Assembly: GCA_965227095.1 (NCBI GenBank)
Contig: CBDDFL010000002.1
Coordinates: 992,001 to 1,056,000, forward strand
Direction of reading: 5' to 3'
Source: JANQMY01 sp965227095
GTDB lineage: Bacteria; Pseudomonadota; Alphaproteobacteria; JANQMY01
Length of the DNA stretch: 64,000 bases
The notes beneath the pieces were generated by a model. That model was not told the origin of the DNA. It was given only the letters and a program-made list of their open reading frames with translations, and did not search any database. Both the position numbers and the translations under genes were made by a program. Below, piece after piece: positions 17,933-27,082 of this stretch (within the stretch, counting starts at the first letter, position 1; each line of letters begins with the position of its first letter).

Positions 17933-18952
17933 ATGCGCGTTTATTACGATCGCGATGCCGACGTAAATCTAATCAAAGGCAAGAAAGTTGCTGTCATCGG
18001 TTACGGCAGTCAGGGCCATGCCCATGCGTTGAACATGCGGGATTCCGGGGTCACCGACGTGGCGGTGGCGCTGCGCCCAGGATCCACCACCGCCAAGAAG
18101 TGCGAGGCGGAAGGGCTCCAGGTAATGTCCCCCGCCGATGCCGCCAAATGGGCGGACGTTATGATGATGGTGACGCCTGACGAACTACAAGGCGACATCT
18201 ACCGAGAATCCCTTCACGACAATATGAAGGAAGGCGCTGCGCTTATGTTTGCGCACGGTCTCAATATTCATTTTAACCTGATTGAACCACGTAAGGACCT
18301 GGACATCATGATGGTGGCGCCCAAGGGGCCAGGCCATACGGTACGCGGTGAATATCAGCGGGGCGGGGGTGTACCGTGCCTGGTGGCGGTTGCTCAGGAT
18401 GCCACGGGGAATGCCCATGATGTGGCCCTTTCTTACGCATCGGCCATCGGCGGCGGTCGGGCCGGCATCATCGAGACCACGTTCCGCGAAGAATGTGAAA
18501 CCGACTTGTTTGGTGAGCAGGCCGTATTGTGTGGCGGTGTTGTGGAACTCATCCGCGCTGGTTTCGAAACCCTGACGGAAGCAGGATATGCCCCTGAAAT
18601 GGCCTATTTCGAATGCCTGCACGAAGTGAAGCTGATCGTCGATCTGATTTATGAGGGCGGCATCGCCAATATGAACTACTCGGTATCGAATACGGCTGAG
18701 TATGGGGAATATGTGAGTGGTCCTCGGGTCATCACAAAAGAAACCAAGGCCGAAATGAAACGGGTTCTGGAAGACATTCAGTCCGGCAGGTTTACCCGGG
18801 ACTGGATGCTCGAAAACAAAGTGGGTCAGACCAGCTTCAAGGCGATGCGCGCGGCCAGCGCCGAACACCCCATCGAAGAAGTCGGCGAACGCTTGAGAGG
18901 CATGATGCCTTGGATTACGGCCAGCCGTTTGGTCGACAAAGAAAAGAACTAA
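17933..18952 (+). CDS. ilvC: Ketol-acid reductoisomerase, class I (short)
   Basis: 339 residues from ATG 17933, which has AAAGGAAG just upstream. A longer frame from 17885 overlaps ilvH and adds foreign sequence. The NAD(P)-binding GYGSQGHAHALNMRDSGV is near the N-terminus, and the catalytic acidic residues lie in DLFGEQAVLCGG and the FECLHE block. It converts acetolactate to dihydroxyisovalerate, the next step after IlvBH. Confidence 0.96.
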   Translation: MRVYYDRDADVNLIKGKKVAVIGYGSQGHAHALNMRDSGVTDVAVALRPGSTTAKKCEAEGLQVMSPADAAKWADVMMMVTPDELQGDIYRESLHDNMKEGAALMFAHGLNIHFNLIEPRKDLDIMMVAPKGPGHTVRGEYQRGGGVPCLVAVAQDATGNAHDVALSYASAIGGGRAGIIETTFREECETDLFGEQAVLCGGVVELIRAGFETLTEAGYAPEMAYFECLHEVKLIVDLIYEGGIANMNYSVSNTAEYGEYVSGPRVITKETKAEMKRVLEDIQSGRFTRDWMLENKVGQTSFKAMRAASAEHPIEEVGERLRGMMPWITASRLVDKEKN

Positions 18953-19231
18953 TGTCACGGCGTTCCGATTCTCTAAGATCGGGACGCCGCCCCTTCATCT
19001 CGCAAACGAACATCGTGGGTTGCTCTGCCTTTGGGCGCCTGGCAACCGCGCTTCGGCTTGCAATATCCCGAAATTTAAGACTTTTTTAAGTGGCCAAGAC
19101 AAGATTGCCGCACGTTGGCCACTTTTTTCTTTTCAAATGAATTGCTTTAACGCCAAGATCGTCACGGCAAATTAACCAAATTTGGAGCACACTCCGAATT
19201 GTAAGTTCGACGACTGGGGTGATGAGGAATT
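18953..19231 (+). terminator. ilvC-mreB gap with a strong terminator
   Basis: A first stem follows the ilvC stop (GGCGTTCCGAT with ATCGGGACGCC, about 18958-18988) without a T run. The clear terminator is AGTGGCCAA (19089-19097) with TTGGCCACT (19115-19123), followed by TTTTTCTTTT. Between them GGTTGC/GCAACC could also pair. A small RNA ending at the terminator is possible but unsupported. No ORF worth calling lies in the gap. Confidence 0.7.
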
Positions 19232-20275
19232 ATGCCATTTAGTGTCTTAGGCATGCTTTCAGCAGACATGGCCATTGATTTGGGCACGGCCAACACGCTT
19301 GTGTACGTGAAGGGCCGGGGGATCGTTCTCAACGAGCCGTCCGTGGTGGCAATCATGACAAAGGGCGGCAAGAAGCAAGTCTTGGCCGTCGGCAACGACG
19401 CGAAGATGATGCTGGGCCGGACGCCGGGCAACATTGAGGCCATTCGCCCCATGAGAGATGGTGTGATAGCCGATTTCGAAGTCGCCGAAGAAATGATCAA
19501 GCACTTCATTCAGAAAGTGCATAATCGCAAGTTTTTCTCCAGCCCATTGATTGTGGTCTGTGTACCCTCTGGCTCTACGGCTGTAGAACGCCGGGCCATT
19601 CAAGATTCGGCCTTATCCGCAGGCGCGCGACGGGTTTTCCTCATTGAAGAGCCGATGGCCGCGGCGATCGGCGCTGGTCTACCGGTGACAGAGCCTACCG
19701 GCTCAATGGTTGTCGATATTGGCGGTGGTACAACCGAAGTGGCAGTTCTTTCCCTGGGCGGCATTGTGTATTCGCGCTCTGTTCGGGTGGGCGGCGACAA
19801 GATGGATGAAGCCATTATCGCCTATATCCGCCGTCATCATAATCTGCTGATTGGTGAAGCAAGTGCGGAACGGATCAAGAAAGACATTGGTTCTGCTTGC
19901 GCTCCCGCGAACGGCGAAACCGGCCGGACGATGGAAATCAAAGGCCGCGACCTTATGAACGGTGTTCCTAAGGAGATTACGATTGGTCAGCGGCAAATTG
20001 CAGATAGCTTGGCCGAGCCCGTGGGCGCCATTGTTGAGGCCGTGAAAGTTGCACTGGAAGCAACGCCTCCGGAATTGGCGGCCGATATTGTGGACAAAGG
20101 CATCGTGCTTACAGGCGGCGGCGCATTGCTCACATTGCTTGATCAAGTGCTGCGGGACGACACGGGCCTACCGGTCAGCATCGCTGATGAACCGTTATCC
20201 TGTGTTGCATTGGGCACCGGTAAAGCGCTGGAAAACATTCGGTCTATGCGGAACGTATTATCGGCGGCCTTTTAA
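19232..20275 (+). CDS. mreB: MreB, actin-like cell-shape protein
   Basis: 347 residues. MAIDLGTANTLVYVKGRGIV is the phosphate-1 loop. VDIGGGTTEVAVLSLGG is phosphate-2 and VLTGGGALL the adenosine motif. It polymerises under the inner membrane and guides side-wall peptidoglycan synthesis. It is the first gene of mreB-mreC-mreD-mrdA-mrdB. Confidence 0.96.
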   Translation: MPFSVLGMLSADMAIDLGTANTLVYVKGRGIVLNEPSVVAIMTKGGKKQVLAVGNDAKMMLGRTPGNIEAIRPMRDGVIADFEVAEEMIKHFIQKVHNRKFFSSPLIVVCVPSGSTAVERRAIQDSALSAGARRVFLIEEPMAAAIGAGLPVTEPTGSMVVDIGGGTTEVAVLSLGGIVYSRSVRVGGDKMDEAIIAYIRRHHNLLIGEASAERIKKDIGSACAPANGETGRTMEIKGRDLMNGVPKEITIGQRQIADSLAEPVGAIVEAVKVALEATPPELAADIVDKGIVLTGGGALLTLLDQVLRDDTGLPVSIADEPLSCVALGTGKALENIRSMRNVLSAAF

Positions 20276-20423
20276 AAGCTGATGCTTCGCGAATCGACCA
20301 GGTTTTGTTACTTTTAAACGTTGGCACCAGGGAATCAGAGTCTTCTTAAGCTTGCGGCATTTGTTGTAGGCGGAGCTGAACTAAACAGGTTCCCATCGGC
20401 AAAAAGGTATTGGGACGGCTCCA

Positions 20424-21398
20424 GTGATTGATCGCGTAAGTAGGAGCCAATCCGGGGACATCGCATCAAGGTCACGGCCCTATGTGACCTTACTCGCATT
20501 TCTAATATTTGTGTCTGCGGTGTTGCTGTTTATTGGACGTGCAGACCCCACGGCATTTGAGAAAAGCCGGCTCTGGGTGCTGGATGGTATCGCCCCGGTT
20601 TTAGAAACTGTTTCCAAACCGGTGATGTCGGCGATCGATTACATCGGTCGGGCAGACGATATTGTTGCTCTCTACGAAGAAAATGATCGTTTGCGCGAAG
20701 AAAACCGTCAGCTTCAAGATTGGCGACAGGCAAGTATCCAACTGGAACAAAAACTTGAGCGATACCAAGCGCTGTTGAATGTTCAAATAGATCCGCGAAT
20801 GGACTTCGTCACGGGCCGTGTCATTGCGGAAAATGGCGGCCCGTTTTTGAGGACGTTTGTGGTTAATCTTGGTCGCAATCAGAACATCAAAAAAGGTCAT
20901 GCGGTTGTAGATTCGAGTGGTCTTATTGGCCGCGTCGTTGCCACCGGAAGAGACGCGTCCCGCATCCTGTTGCTGACCGATTTGAACAGTCGGGTACCGG
21001 TTTTTGTGGAGCCGGAACATATCCGCGCGATCTTGGCCGGCGACAATCGTAACAGCCCCTATTTGGAATATCTGCCGAAGAACTATCAGCCTCAGGTCGG
21101 TAGCAGAGTGGTGACATCTGGTGACGGTGGCCTTTTGCCACCTGGTTTGCCGATTGGCATGGTTACCCAGAACCAACCTGATGACCAGTTTCGGGTCGCT
21201 TTGTTTTCCAATCTTTCTAAAACCGACTTTGTTCGGATCGTTCAGTACGAGTTTCCGAAGGTCGACCCGTTCGAAGAGGAGGGGGAGGCAACAGATAAGC
21301 CCGAAGAAGGTGCAGATCCCAAGGCGAGCGTAAGCGGATCGACCGAGTCCAATGCCACGCAGTCTGCGGCAGCTCCACAGCGTGTCACAGGACAATAG
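20424..21398 (+). CDS. mreC: MreC, rod-shape protein
   Basis: 324 residues, start GTG 20424. One membrane segment (about residues 20-40) is followed by a coiled coil (EENDRLREENRQLQDWRQ) and the beta-rich MreC domain with GHAVVDSSGLIGRVV and GDGGLLPPGLPIGMV. The C-terminal tail is long, acidic and low-complexity. MreC links MreB to PBP2/RodA in the periplasm. 148 bases separate it from mreB. Confidence 0.93.
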   Translation: MIDRVSRSQSGDIASRSRPYVTLLAFLIFVSAVLLFIGRADPTAFEKSRLWVLDGIAPVLETVSKPVMSAIDYIGRADDIVALYEENDRLREENRQLQDWRQASIQLEQKLERYQALLNVQIDPRMDFVTGRVIAENGGPFLRTFVVNLGRNQNIKKGHAVVDSSGLIGRVVATGRDASRILLLTDLNSRVPVFVEPEHIRAILAGDNRNSPYLEYLPKNYQPQVGSRVVTSGDGGLLPPGLPIGMVTQNQPDDQFRVALFSNLSKTDFVRIVQYEFPKVDPFEEEGEATDKPEEGADPKASVSGSTESNATQSAAAPQRVTGQ

Positions 21399-21411
21399 GA
21401 GAGATTGACTC

Positions 21412-21930
21412 GTGGATACTCCGAACGCCAGTCCAATCGAAAAAATATTGTGGCAATGTGCGCCGGGTGTTTTGGCGCTTGTCTGTGTGCTGATCTCCTT
21501 GATCCCATTCGGTTTTGTAACGCATTGGCTCGTTTTTCCCGCTCTCACCCTGACGGCGATCTATTTCTGGGCGATCAACCAGCCTAGTCTTTTGCCGCCA
21601 GTAGTCATTTTCTTAATTGGACTTTTGCAGGACTTTCTGTCCGGTGGTCCGATAGGGCTTTGGTCTTTCGTTTATCTTGTGGCCTATGCGGTGGTGCTGT
21701 CCCAGCGAAACATTCTGTATGCGCAGCCATTTCCCATGTTGTGGGCTGGGTTTTTAATGATGGCTTTGATGGTTGGCGTGATTCTCTGGCTTGTGGGGAG
21801 CTTTTATTACTCGCAAGCCATCAATGTCGTGCCCATTCTTTTGCAGGTAATGGTCACGGCTTTAGTATATCCCGTGATGAACCGGATTTTTAGATCCGTG
21901 CATCACAACATAAATACTTCTGCCGCGTAG
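21412..21930 (+). CDS. mreD: MreD, rod-shape membrane protein
   Basis: 172 residues, start GTG 21412, 13 bases after mreC. It has five or so hydrophobic helices and the MreD block FLIGLLQDFLSGGPIGLWSF. Poorly conserved in sequence, as usual; the position decides. Confidence 0.88.
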   Translation: MDTPNASPIEKILWQCAPGVLALVCVLISLIPFGFVTHWLVFPALTLTAIYFWAINQPSLLPPVVIFLIGLLQDFLSGGPIGLWSFVYLVAYAVVLSQRNILYAQPFPMLWAGFLMMALMVGVILWLVGSFYYSQAINVVPILLQVMVTALVYPVMNRIFRSVHHNINTSAA

Positions 21931-21948
21931 TGGACGGGATGGTCGACC

Positions 21949-23829
21949 ATGAGCGTTAAAGATAATGAGAGATACCTAGCTTTTTCACGGCGGGCTGCTC
22001 TGTTGTCTTTTGGCACTCTTGGTGCGTTCGGTACGATTGCTGCCCGGCTTTATCACCTGCAGGTTTCCAAGTCCCTTGAATATAGTTTGAAGGCAGAAGA
22101 AAACCGGATCGACCCGCGCGTCATTGTGCCCTTGCGTGGCCGTATACTAGATCGGTTTGGGGTTGAGCTTGCCAGCAATCAACAAGATTACCGAGTCATT
22201 CTCGTTCCGGAAAATGCGGAAGATGTAGAAGCGGTGCTGGCCTCTCTGTCAGAGATCATCCCTGTCACGGAAGACGACAGGCGCGCGATTTTGAAGAAGG
22301 TGAAGTCTCAGCGAGATTTCGTTCCGATTAAGGTGGCGGGGCACTTAAGCTGGGAAGAGTTTTCCCGCGTCAATGTGCGCGGGCCGGAGCTCGCGGGAAT
22401 TGAGCCAGTTGTTGGGGAAACGCGTAATTATCCGTATAAAGAAGATTTATCTCATGTATTGGGGTATGTGACCCGTCCTGATGCGGATGACCAGGAAGAG
22501 GACCCCCATCCACTTTTGCGGCAAGAGGAATTCCGCATCGGGGGTGACGGCATTGAGCGGCTTACAGACAAAAAACTGCGTGGCAAGCCGGGCTATCGTC
22601 ATGTTGAAGTGAACGCTCTTGGGCGAGTGGTCGGCGAAATCCGCCGTGTTGACGGTGAAGCCGGCGATGACGTGGTGCTAACCATCGACGTAGCGCTCCA
22701 GAAATTTGCGGCGGAACGTATGCGTGGCGAAAGTGGTTCTGCCGTTCTGATGGATATCTATAACGGAGATGTCCTGGCGCTGGTGTCAGAACCTGGGTTC
22801 GATCCGCAGGGATTTAACCGCGGCTGGACGTCGGAACAATGGAAGGGCCTTCTCAACAACCCCTTTAAACCTTTGATCAACAAGAGCATTGCCGGACAAT
22901 ATCCACCCGGTTCGACCATCAAACCGATCGTCGCGCTTGCTGCATTGGAGCAGGGCGTGACGCGTGCCGATGAGAAAGTGTTCTGTGGCGGAAAGCGGCG
23001 TCTTGGAAGTCACGACTTTCACTGTTGGAAAAAACACGGTCATGGCTGGATGAATATGAAGGATGCGGTAAAGCATTCTTGTGACATCTATTTCTACGAA
23101 ATGGCTACGCGCTTGGGTATTGATCAGATGGAAGACTATCTGAAGAAGTATGGCCTCGGCGAAAAGTACGATTTCGATTTGCCGGGCGAGAAGCCGGGTT
23201 TGGTTCCAAGCCGAGGTTGGAAGCGCGCAACAACAGGTGTCCCCTGGCAAAAAGGCGAAACACTTATCACCGGCATCGGACAAGGCTATTTACTTGCGAC
23301 GCCGTTGCAGCTTGCCGTTATGACAGCACGATTTGCCAATGGCGGATTTAGGGTGAAGCCGCGCCTGCTGCGCTCGGTCGGCGCCGATTTTGTAGAGCGC
23401 CCAAAGCGCGACGTCATTCCAATCAATTCGCGCAATCTAGCGCTTGCACAGGCAAGTATGGACGCCGTGTCGAACGAAGTGGGCGGTACAGCCTTTAGAA
23501 GCCGTGTCGATGTGGACGGTATGAAGATGGCCGGTAAAACGGGCACCGCTCAAGTAAGACGCATCACCAAAGCCGAGCGCATCAAGGGCGTTCTCAAGAA
23601 CGATGAAATTCCGTGGAAGTTTCGCGATCATGCTTTGTTTGTCGCCTTCGCACCGGTCAAGGAGCCACGCTATGCCTTGGCGGTGGTGATAGAACATGGG
23701 GGCAGCGGCTCAAAGAAGGCGGCCCCTATCGCCAAAGACATCATGGAGGAAACCCTCAAACGTGATCCGCTAGGCCGGTCGGCCATTGCGCCGCTGGCCC
23801 GCGCAGGCGACGTGGTGGAAAAGGGGTAG
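21949..23829 (+). CDS. mrdA: Penicillin-binding protein 2 (elongation transpeptidase)
   Basis: 626 residues. An N-terminal membrane anchor (about 13-32) leads to the pedestal domain and the transpeptidase domain, with active-site SxxK in PPGSTIKPIVAL, SxN in KHSCDIYFYE and KTG in AGKTGTAQVR. It cross-links side-wall peptidoglycan made by RodA, the next gene (3 bases apart). Confidence 0.95.
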   Translation: MSVKDNERYLAFSRRAALLSFGTLGAFGTIAARLYHLQVSKSLEYSLKAEENRIDPRVIVPLRGRILDRFGVELASNQQDYRVILVPENAEDVEAVLASLSEIIPVTEDDRRAILKKVKSQRDFVPIKVAGHLSWEEFSRVNVRGPELAGIEPVVGETRNYPYKEDLSHVLGYVTRPDADDQEEDPHPLLRQEEFRIGGDGIERLTDKKLRGKPGYRHVEVNALGRVVGEIRRVDGEAGDDVVLTIDVALQKFAAERMRGESGSAVLMDIYNGDVLALVSEPGFDPQGFNRGWTSEQWKGLLNNPFKPLINKSIAGQYPPGSTIKPIVALAALEQGVTRADEKVFCGGKRRLGSHDFHCWKKHGHGWMNMKDAVKHSCDIYFYEMATRLGIDQMEDYLKKYGLGEKYDFDLPGEKPGLVPSRGWKRATTGVPWQKGETLITGIGQGYLLATPLQLAVMTARFANGGFRVKPRLLRSVGADFVERPKRDVIPINSRNLALAQASMDAVSNEVGGTAFRSRVDVDGMKMAGKTGTAQVRRITKAERIKGVLKNDEIPWKFRDHALFVAFAPVKEPRYALAVVIEHGGSGSKKAAPIAKDIMEETLKRDPLGRSAIAPLARAGDVVEKG

Positions 23830-23832
23830 GCG

Positions 23833-24984
23833 ATGAGTGATGTTTTAGGCGGCCGCAGCCCCATCCGCACCCATATCAACAAGATTCTCGATATCCATTG
23901 GGCGTTCGTCTTTTTGTTGTGCATTATTGCCAGCGTTGGGTTTGGCATGTTGATTTCTGTGGCGGAAGGACATCTGGACCCTTGGGCGTCCCGTCAGATG
24001 GTGCGGTTTGGCATCGGGCTTGTTGTTTTGGTTGCCGTGGCGGTAGTGGATATCCGGATATGGATGACGCTGGCTTATCCAGCTTACGCCTTGGCCCTCC
24101 TTCTGTTGGTGGGCGTGGAATTGTTCGGCACCATCGGCATGGGGGCTCAACGCTGGATCGATTTTGGCGTGTTTCGCCTGCAACCGTCTGAGCTTATGAA
24201 AATCACGCTGGTCTTGGCACTGGCGCGCTATTTCCATGGCATTACCCTCGATCAAGTGTCGAGGCCAGTGTACTTGCTAGCGCCGCTTCTGCTCATTGCG
24301 ATGCCGGTAGTTTTGGTGCTGCGTCAGCCGGATTTGGGCACGTCGCTTCTGCTGGCCTTTGGTGGGTTCTCATTGCTGTTCCTCTCGGGGATCAGCTGGA
24401 AATGGCTCGCCGCGGGCGCAGGAGCCGCCCTGGCGGCCATCCCCCTGGGCTGGCAGTTTGTGCTGGCCCCCTATCAGAAGGCCCGCATTTTGACGTTCCT
24501 GGAGCCCGAAGCCGACATTCGCGGTGCGGGCTGGCATATCCTGCAGTCCAAGATCGCGTTAGGGTCCGGCGGGGTGTTTGGAAAGGGCTGGTTGCAGGGC
24601 ACGCAAAGCCATTTGGATTTTTTGCCGGAAAAACAAACCGACTTTATCTTCACCATGCTGGCGGAAGAATTTGGCCTGGTGGGCGCCCTCACCCTATTGG
24701 GTCTCTATTTGCTGGTGCTGGGCTACGGCCTTGCCATCGCGATGCAAACCCGCAGCCAGTTTGGCCGTCTTGTGGTCATGGGCGTGTGTGTCACCTTCTT
24801 GCTTTACATCCTCATTAACACGGCCATGGTTGTGGGCATGATCCCCGTGGTGGGGGTTCCGCTGCCGTTGGTGTCTTATGGCGGAACCGCCATGATGACG
24901 TTGATGTTCGGTTTTGGCCTACTCATGTGCGTCTATGTGCACCGGGATGTGGATTTACCACGCCATTCCAACTCGTTCATCTAA
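23833..24984 (+). CDS. mrdB: RodA, SEDS-family peptidoglycan glycosyltransferase
   Basis: 383 residues with about ten membrane helices. SEDS motifs visible are QRWIDFGVFRLQPSELMKI, LRQPDLGTSLLL, LPEKQTDFIFTMLAEEFG and GVPLPLVSYGGTAMM. It polymerises glycan strands with PBP2. It is the last gene of the rod cluster. Confidence 0.95.
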   Translation: MSDVLGGRSPIRTHINKILDIHWAFVFLLCIIASVGFGMLISVAEGHLDPWASRQMVRFGIGLVVLVAVAVVDIRIWMTLAYPAYALALLLLVGVELFGTIGMGAQRWIDFGVFRLQPSELMKITLVLALARYFHGITLDQVSRPVYLLAPLLLIAMPVVLVLRQPDLGTSLLLAFGGFSLLFLSGISWKWLAAGAGAALAAIPLGWQFVLAPYQKARILTFLEPEADIRGAGWHILQSKIALGSGGVFGKGWLQGTQSHLDFLPEKQTDFIFTMLAEEFGLVGALTLLGLYLLVLGYGLAIAMQTRSQFGRLVVMGVCVTFLLYILINTAMVVGMIPVVGVPLPLVSYGGTAMMTLMFGFGLLMCVYVHRDVDLPRHSNSFI

Positions 24985-25050
24985 AGCACTTCTTGGCCTG
25001 GTTGGCCCGTTCGGTTTATGGTCGGTGATCAGTAAACAACAGGCGTCTGT

Positions 25051-25560
25051 ATGACCGACCAACCACCTGCCAATCTCGATTGGGATATGCCCAATCCTTT
25101 TGCGATTTCGCTAACCGTTCAGCCAAACAACATCGATAATTACGGCCATGTCAACAATGCAGTGTATGTGGGCTGGCTAGATAGCTGCGCGTGGGAGCAT
25201 TCCGTACACGTTGGAATCGGCAAGCAAACCTGTGATGACCTTGGCAAGGGCATGGTGGTGCGCAAAACACAGATCGAATATGTGCGCCCTTGTTTCGATG
25301 GTGAAAAAGTTTGGGTGGGGAATTGGTTGGTATTTGCGGACGGCAGATTGCGCGCCAATCGCCGTTTTCAAATCATTCGTGAGGCCGATGGCGCCACGTT
25401 GGTGCGGGCCCTCTTGCACTATGTGTGTGTGGATCTAGAGGGCGGCAAGCCCACGCGTTGGCCGCCGGTGTTTACAGAAAGCTACACGGTCTTGCCTGAA
25501 ATTGCGGAGATCGTGTCGGATGACGGCTATCGCTTTCAGCCGGGTGTAGACCGGTTCTAG
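25051..25560 (+). CDS. Acyl-CoA thioesterase, 4HBT type
   Basis: 169 residues. PNNIDNYGHVNNAVYVGWLD is the hotdog-fold 4HBT motif, with the catalytic Asp in IDNYGHVNN. The FadM/YbgC-like pattern continues with TQIEYVRPC. It hydrolyses acyl-CoA, and the substrate is not known. This is the last chromosomal gene before the phage-like segment. Its 3' end overlaps the frame of a leftward gene. Confidence 0.82.
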   Translation: MTDQPPANLDWDMPNPFAISLTVQPNNIDNYGHVNNAVYVGWLDSCAWEHSVHVGIGKQTCDDLGKGMVVRKTQIEYVRPCFDGEKVWVGNWLVFADGRLRANRRFQIIREADGATLVRALLHYVCVDLEGGKPTRWPPVFTESYTVLPEIAEIVSDDGYRFQPGVDRF

Positions 25561-25876
25561 AGGGTTGGCGCAACAATGCTAGCTCCCCTCCAATCGCCAC
25601 CAACAACGCTTCATATTTCTGTTGACTGAAGGTGTAATGCCGGATCGCGCGGGCTTGCCGTTGCTGATACAGCGCGAGTTTAAGGCGGCGCAGGATGGCG
25701 TGGGTGATGCGTTTGTCATCTGCGCGCTGCCAGTCTGTCGGGCAGTGCATAAGGGCTGGCAGATTGCGCGGTCGTTCATACGTCTGTACGCGTGCCCGAA
25801 TTTTTTGCCGGAAAACCTCGGCCGTTTTTCTACGGATTTCGGATGGTTCAAATGCATGATTGGGGTGGTGGAGCAT
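25472..25876 (-). CDS. Helical protein of unknown function at the phage boundary
   Basis: 134 residues, not recognised. I start it at the ATG 25876-25874, preceded by GGAGACGAG at good spacing. The body is basic and helical (RRKTAEVFRQKIRARVQTYE, then LRRLKLALYQQRQ and SQQKYEALLVAIGGEL), weakly like the small DUF6477-type proteins of alphaproteobacteria (unsure). The last 30 codons lie antisense to the end of the thioesterase gene. It would be transcribed from the promoter inside the 40-bp palindrome at 26001-26040. A competing frame (25579-25890) has less natural composition. Confidence 0.4.
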   Translation of the reverse strand: MLHHPNHAFEPSEIRRKTAEVFRQKIRARVQTYERPRNLPALMHCPTDWQRADDKRITHAILRRLKLALYQQRQARAIRHYTFSQQKYEALLVAIGGELALLRQPSRTGLHPAESDSRHPTRSPQFQARPCSFL

Positions 25877-26000
25877 CGTCTCGTCTCCATTTCCCCCGAT
25901 TAAGGATCCGGGGACCAAGCGGCGAGGGAGGCGGGACGCTCGGCCCCCGGTGGAGACACCCATCGATCGGGGGGGCATCGATGAGATAGGCAAAGCTTAT

Positions 26001-26040
26001 AATATTGGATAGACCAATGTCAATTGGTTTATCCAATATT
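26001..26040 (-). promoter_or_regulatory. 40-bp palindrome enclosing a leftward promoter
   Basis: Arms 26001-26018 and 26023-26040 match at 17 of 18 positions around a 4-base centre. On the minus strand the centre gives TTGACA (26023-26018), followed 16 bases later by TATAAG (26001-25996). So a near-consensus -35 lies at the dyad axis. The obvious reading is an operator-controlled promoter for the leftward small gene. The repressor gene ends 15 bases to the right. The same ATATTGG half-site occurs in the divergent control region at 26787-26793. Confidence 0.6.
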
Positions 26041-26054
26041 TTTAAATTTACCGG

Positions 26055-26681
26055 TTAGTAGTGGCGAACCGCGTCGGTCACGCGCCCCACCACTTCCACC
26101 GCTTCTTCCGGGAAGATTGTTTCGTGAGATGGGTCCGTGGAATAGGGCTCCAAGCGCGGCGGGTTGCTGCGCCATTTTTTCAGTGTGGCGCGGCCTTCTT
26201 GGCGGAACACGTAGAACTTGTTATCCACAAGCTCTTTATCTGAATAATCTATAATAATGATCGTATCGGGCGGGAACTCTCGGTTGCACGACGTCCCGCT
26301 CACGCGAAGCGCGATGAGAGTGGACACGTCGGAGGCGATGGCAATAAACCTTTCTGCATCGCCGGGCTGGTAAGGGTCTTCACTCGACACAAATTGCCCT
26401 GCTTCTACCCAACTGATCAAAGGCACCGCTCGCACCGGTTCTTTGATCGGACTAAGGTCAGCCCCCCACTCAACATTACTGTCTGGATTGCCAAATTCAA
26501 GCCAAATTGGTGTTACGGACAAAACTTTTGCGAGTATGGTTATTTTGTTTCGTTCTGGGGCATAGTCGCCATTCTCCCATTGGGAAATGGTCGCCTGTGT
26601 CACGGTCAATTTGGCCGCCAATTCCTTTTGAGACAGGCGTTTTTGCTTGCGTGCCTGCCGAATTCTCTCGCCGATGGACAT
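26055..26681 (-). CDS. Phage-type repressor: HTH_XRE plus S24/LexA-like peptidase domain
   Basis: 208 residues. The N-terminal XRE helix-turn-helix (RIRQARKQKRLSQKELAAKL, then TVTQATISQWENGDYAP) is followed by a C-terminal S24 domain with the Ser in LRVSGTSCNREFPPDT and the Lys in RATLKKW, the pair used for self-cleavage. Such repressors hold the lysogenic state and are inactivated through RecA. The cleavage site could be in the VEAGQFVS region (inference). It is divergent from the rightward early genes across a 150-base control region. Confidence 0.88.
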   Translation of the reverse strand: MSIGERIRQARKQKRLSQKELAAKLTVTQATISQWENGDYAPERNKITILAKVLSVTPIWLEFGNPDSNVEWGADLSPIKEPVRAVPLISWVEAGQFVSSEDPYQPGDAERFIAIASDVSTLIALRVSGTSCNREFPPDTIIIIDYSDKELVDNKFYVFRQEGRATLKKWRSNPPRLEPYSTDPSHETIFPEEAVEVVGRVTDAVRHY

Positions 26682-26709
26682 GGATCGCCCCCGTTCCAGT
26701 TTGGATCAA

Positions 26710-26797
26710 ATTATAACTTATCCCAATGTCGCTGCATAAGCTATGCCTATTGAATATTATTGGCTTGGCTGATATATTATTGTCTGAGCCAATATAG
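26710..26797. promoter_or_regulatory. Divergent control region between repressor and rightward early genes
   Basis: Leftward, TATAAT (26715-26710) serves the repressor with a weak -35. Rightward, TTGAAT (26750-26755), a 17-base gap and TATATT (26773-26778). Between them is GCATA-AGC-TATGC (26734-26746), and around the rightward -10 is ATTGGCT...AGCCAAT (arms about 26759-26765 and 26786-26792). Both are candidate repressor operators. Confidence 0.5.
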
Positions 26798-26830
26798 CAA
26801 GCGTTTGTGCCGGAAATAGTTGGAAAGGCA

Positions 26831-27082
26831 ATGATCAGTATGACGAAGATGAAAAACACTCCGGGCTTGGTGACCGAGGAAAACGGGACCCAATCCATTG
26901 AGAGCCGATTAGGTGGCTGGAAACTCGCCTTAAGGCGCGCCGGCAATCTTTATTTAGTGGGCCTGTCCGACAGCGACAATCGGCTGGAAAGGTCGTTCCG
27001 TCACTGGCGCACCGCTGCCTTGGCCTTTGCCATGCTGTACCACACGGAAAGAAGCCTCTCTTCTTTGGGAGGGCAGGGCTGA
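26831..27082 (+). CDS. Small early phage-type protein, unknown
   Basis: 83 residues from the ATG at 26831 (GGAAAGG just before). A start at 26840 or GTG 26807 is possible. It is not recognised. The middle (ESRLGGWKLALRRAGNLYLVGL) is basic and helical. The stop TGA overlaps the next ATG by one base, so the two are translationally coupled. Confidence 0.45.
   Translation: MISMTKMKNTPGLVTEENGTQSIESRLGGWKLALRRAGNLYLVGLSDSDNRLERSFRHWRTAALAFAMLYHTERSLSSLGGQG

Noticed and set aside
25579..25890. Alternative leftward frame over the same DNA as the small gene at 25472-25876
   Set aside because: Ser/Cys/Pro/Arg-rich composition without secondary-structure pattern and a poorer ribosome-binding site. 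The other frame has GGAGACGAG at good spacing.
26001..26040. Rho-independent terminator of the repressor gene
   Set aside because: On the strand of the repressor the palindrome is not followed by a T run. The TTGACA/TATAAG pair makes an operator-promoter more likely, though a role as rightward terminator (followed by TTTTAAATTT) is not excluded.
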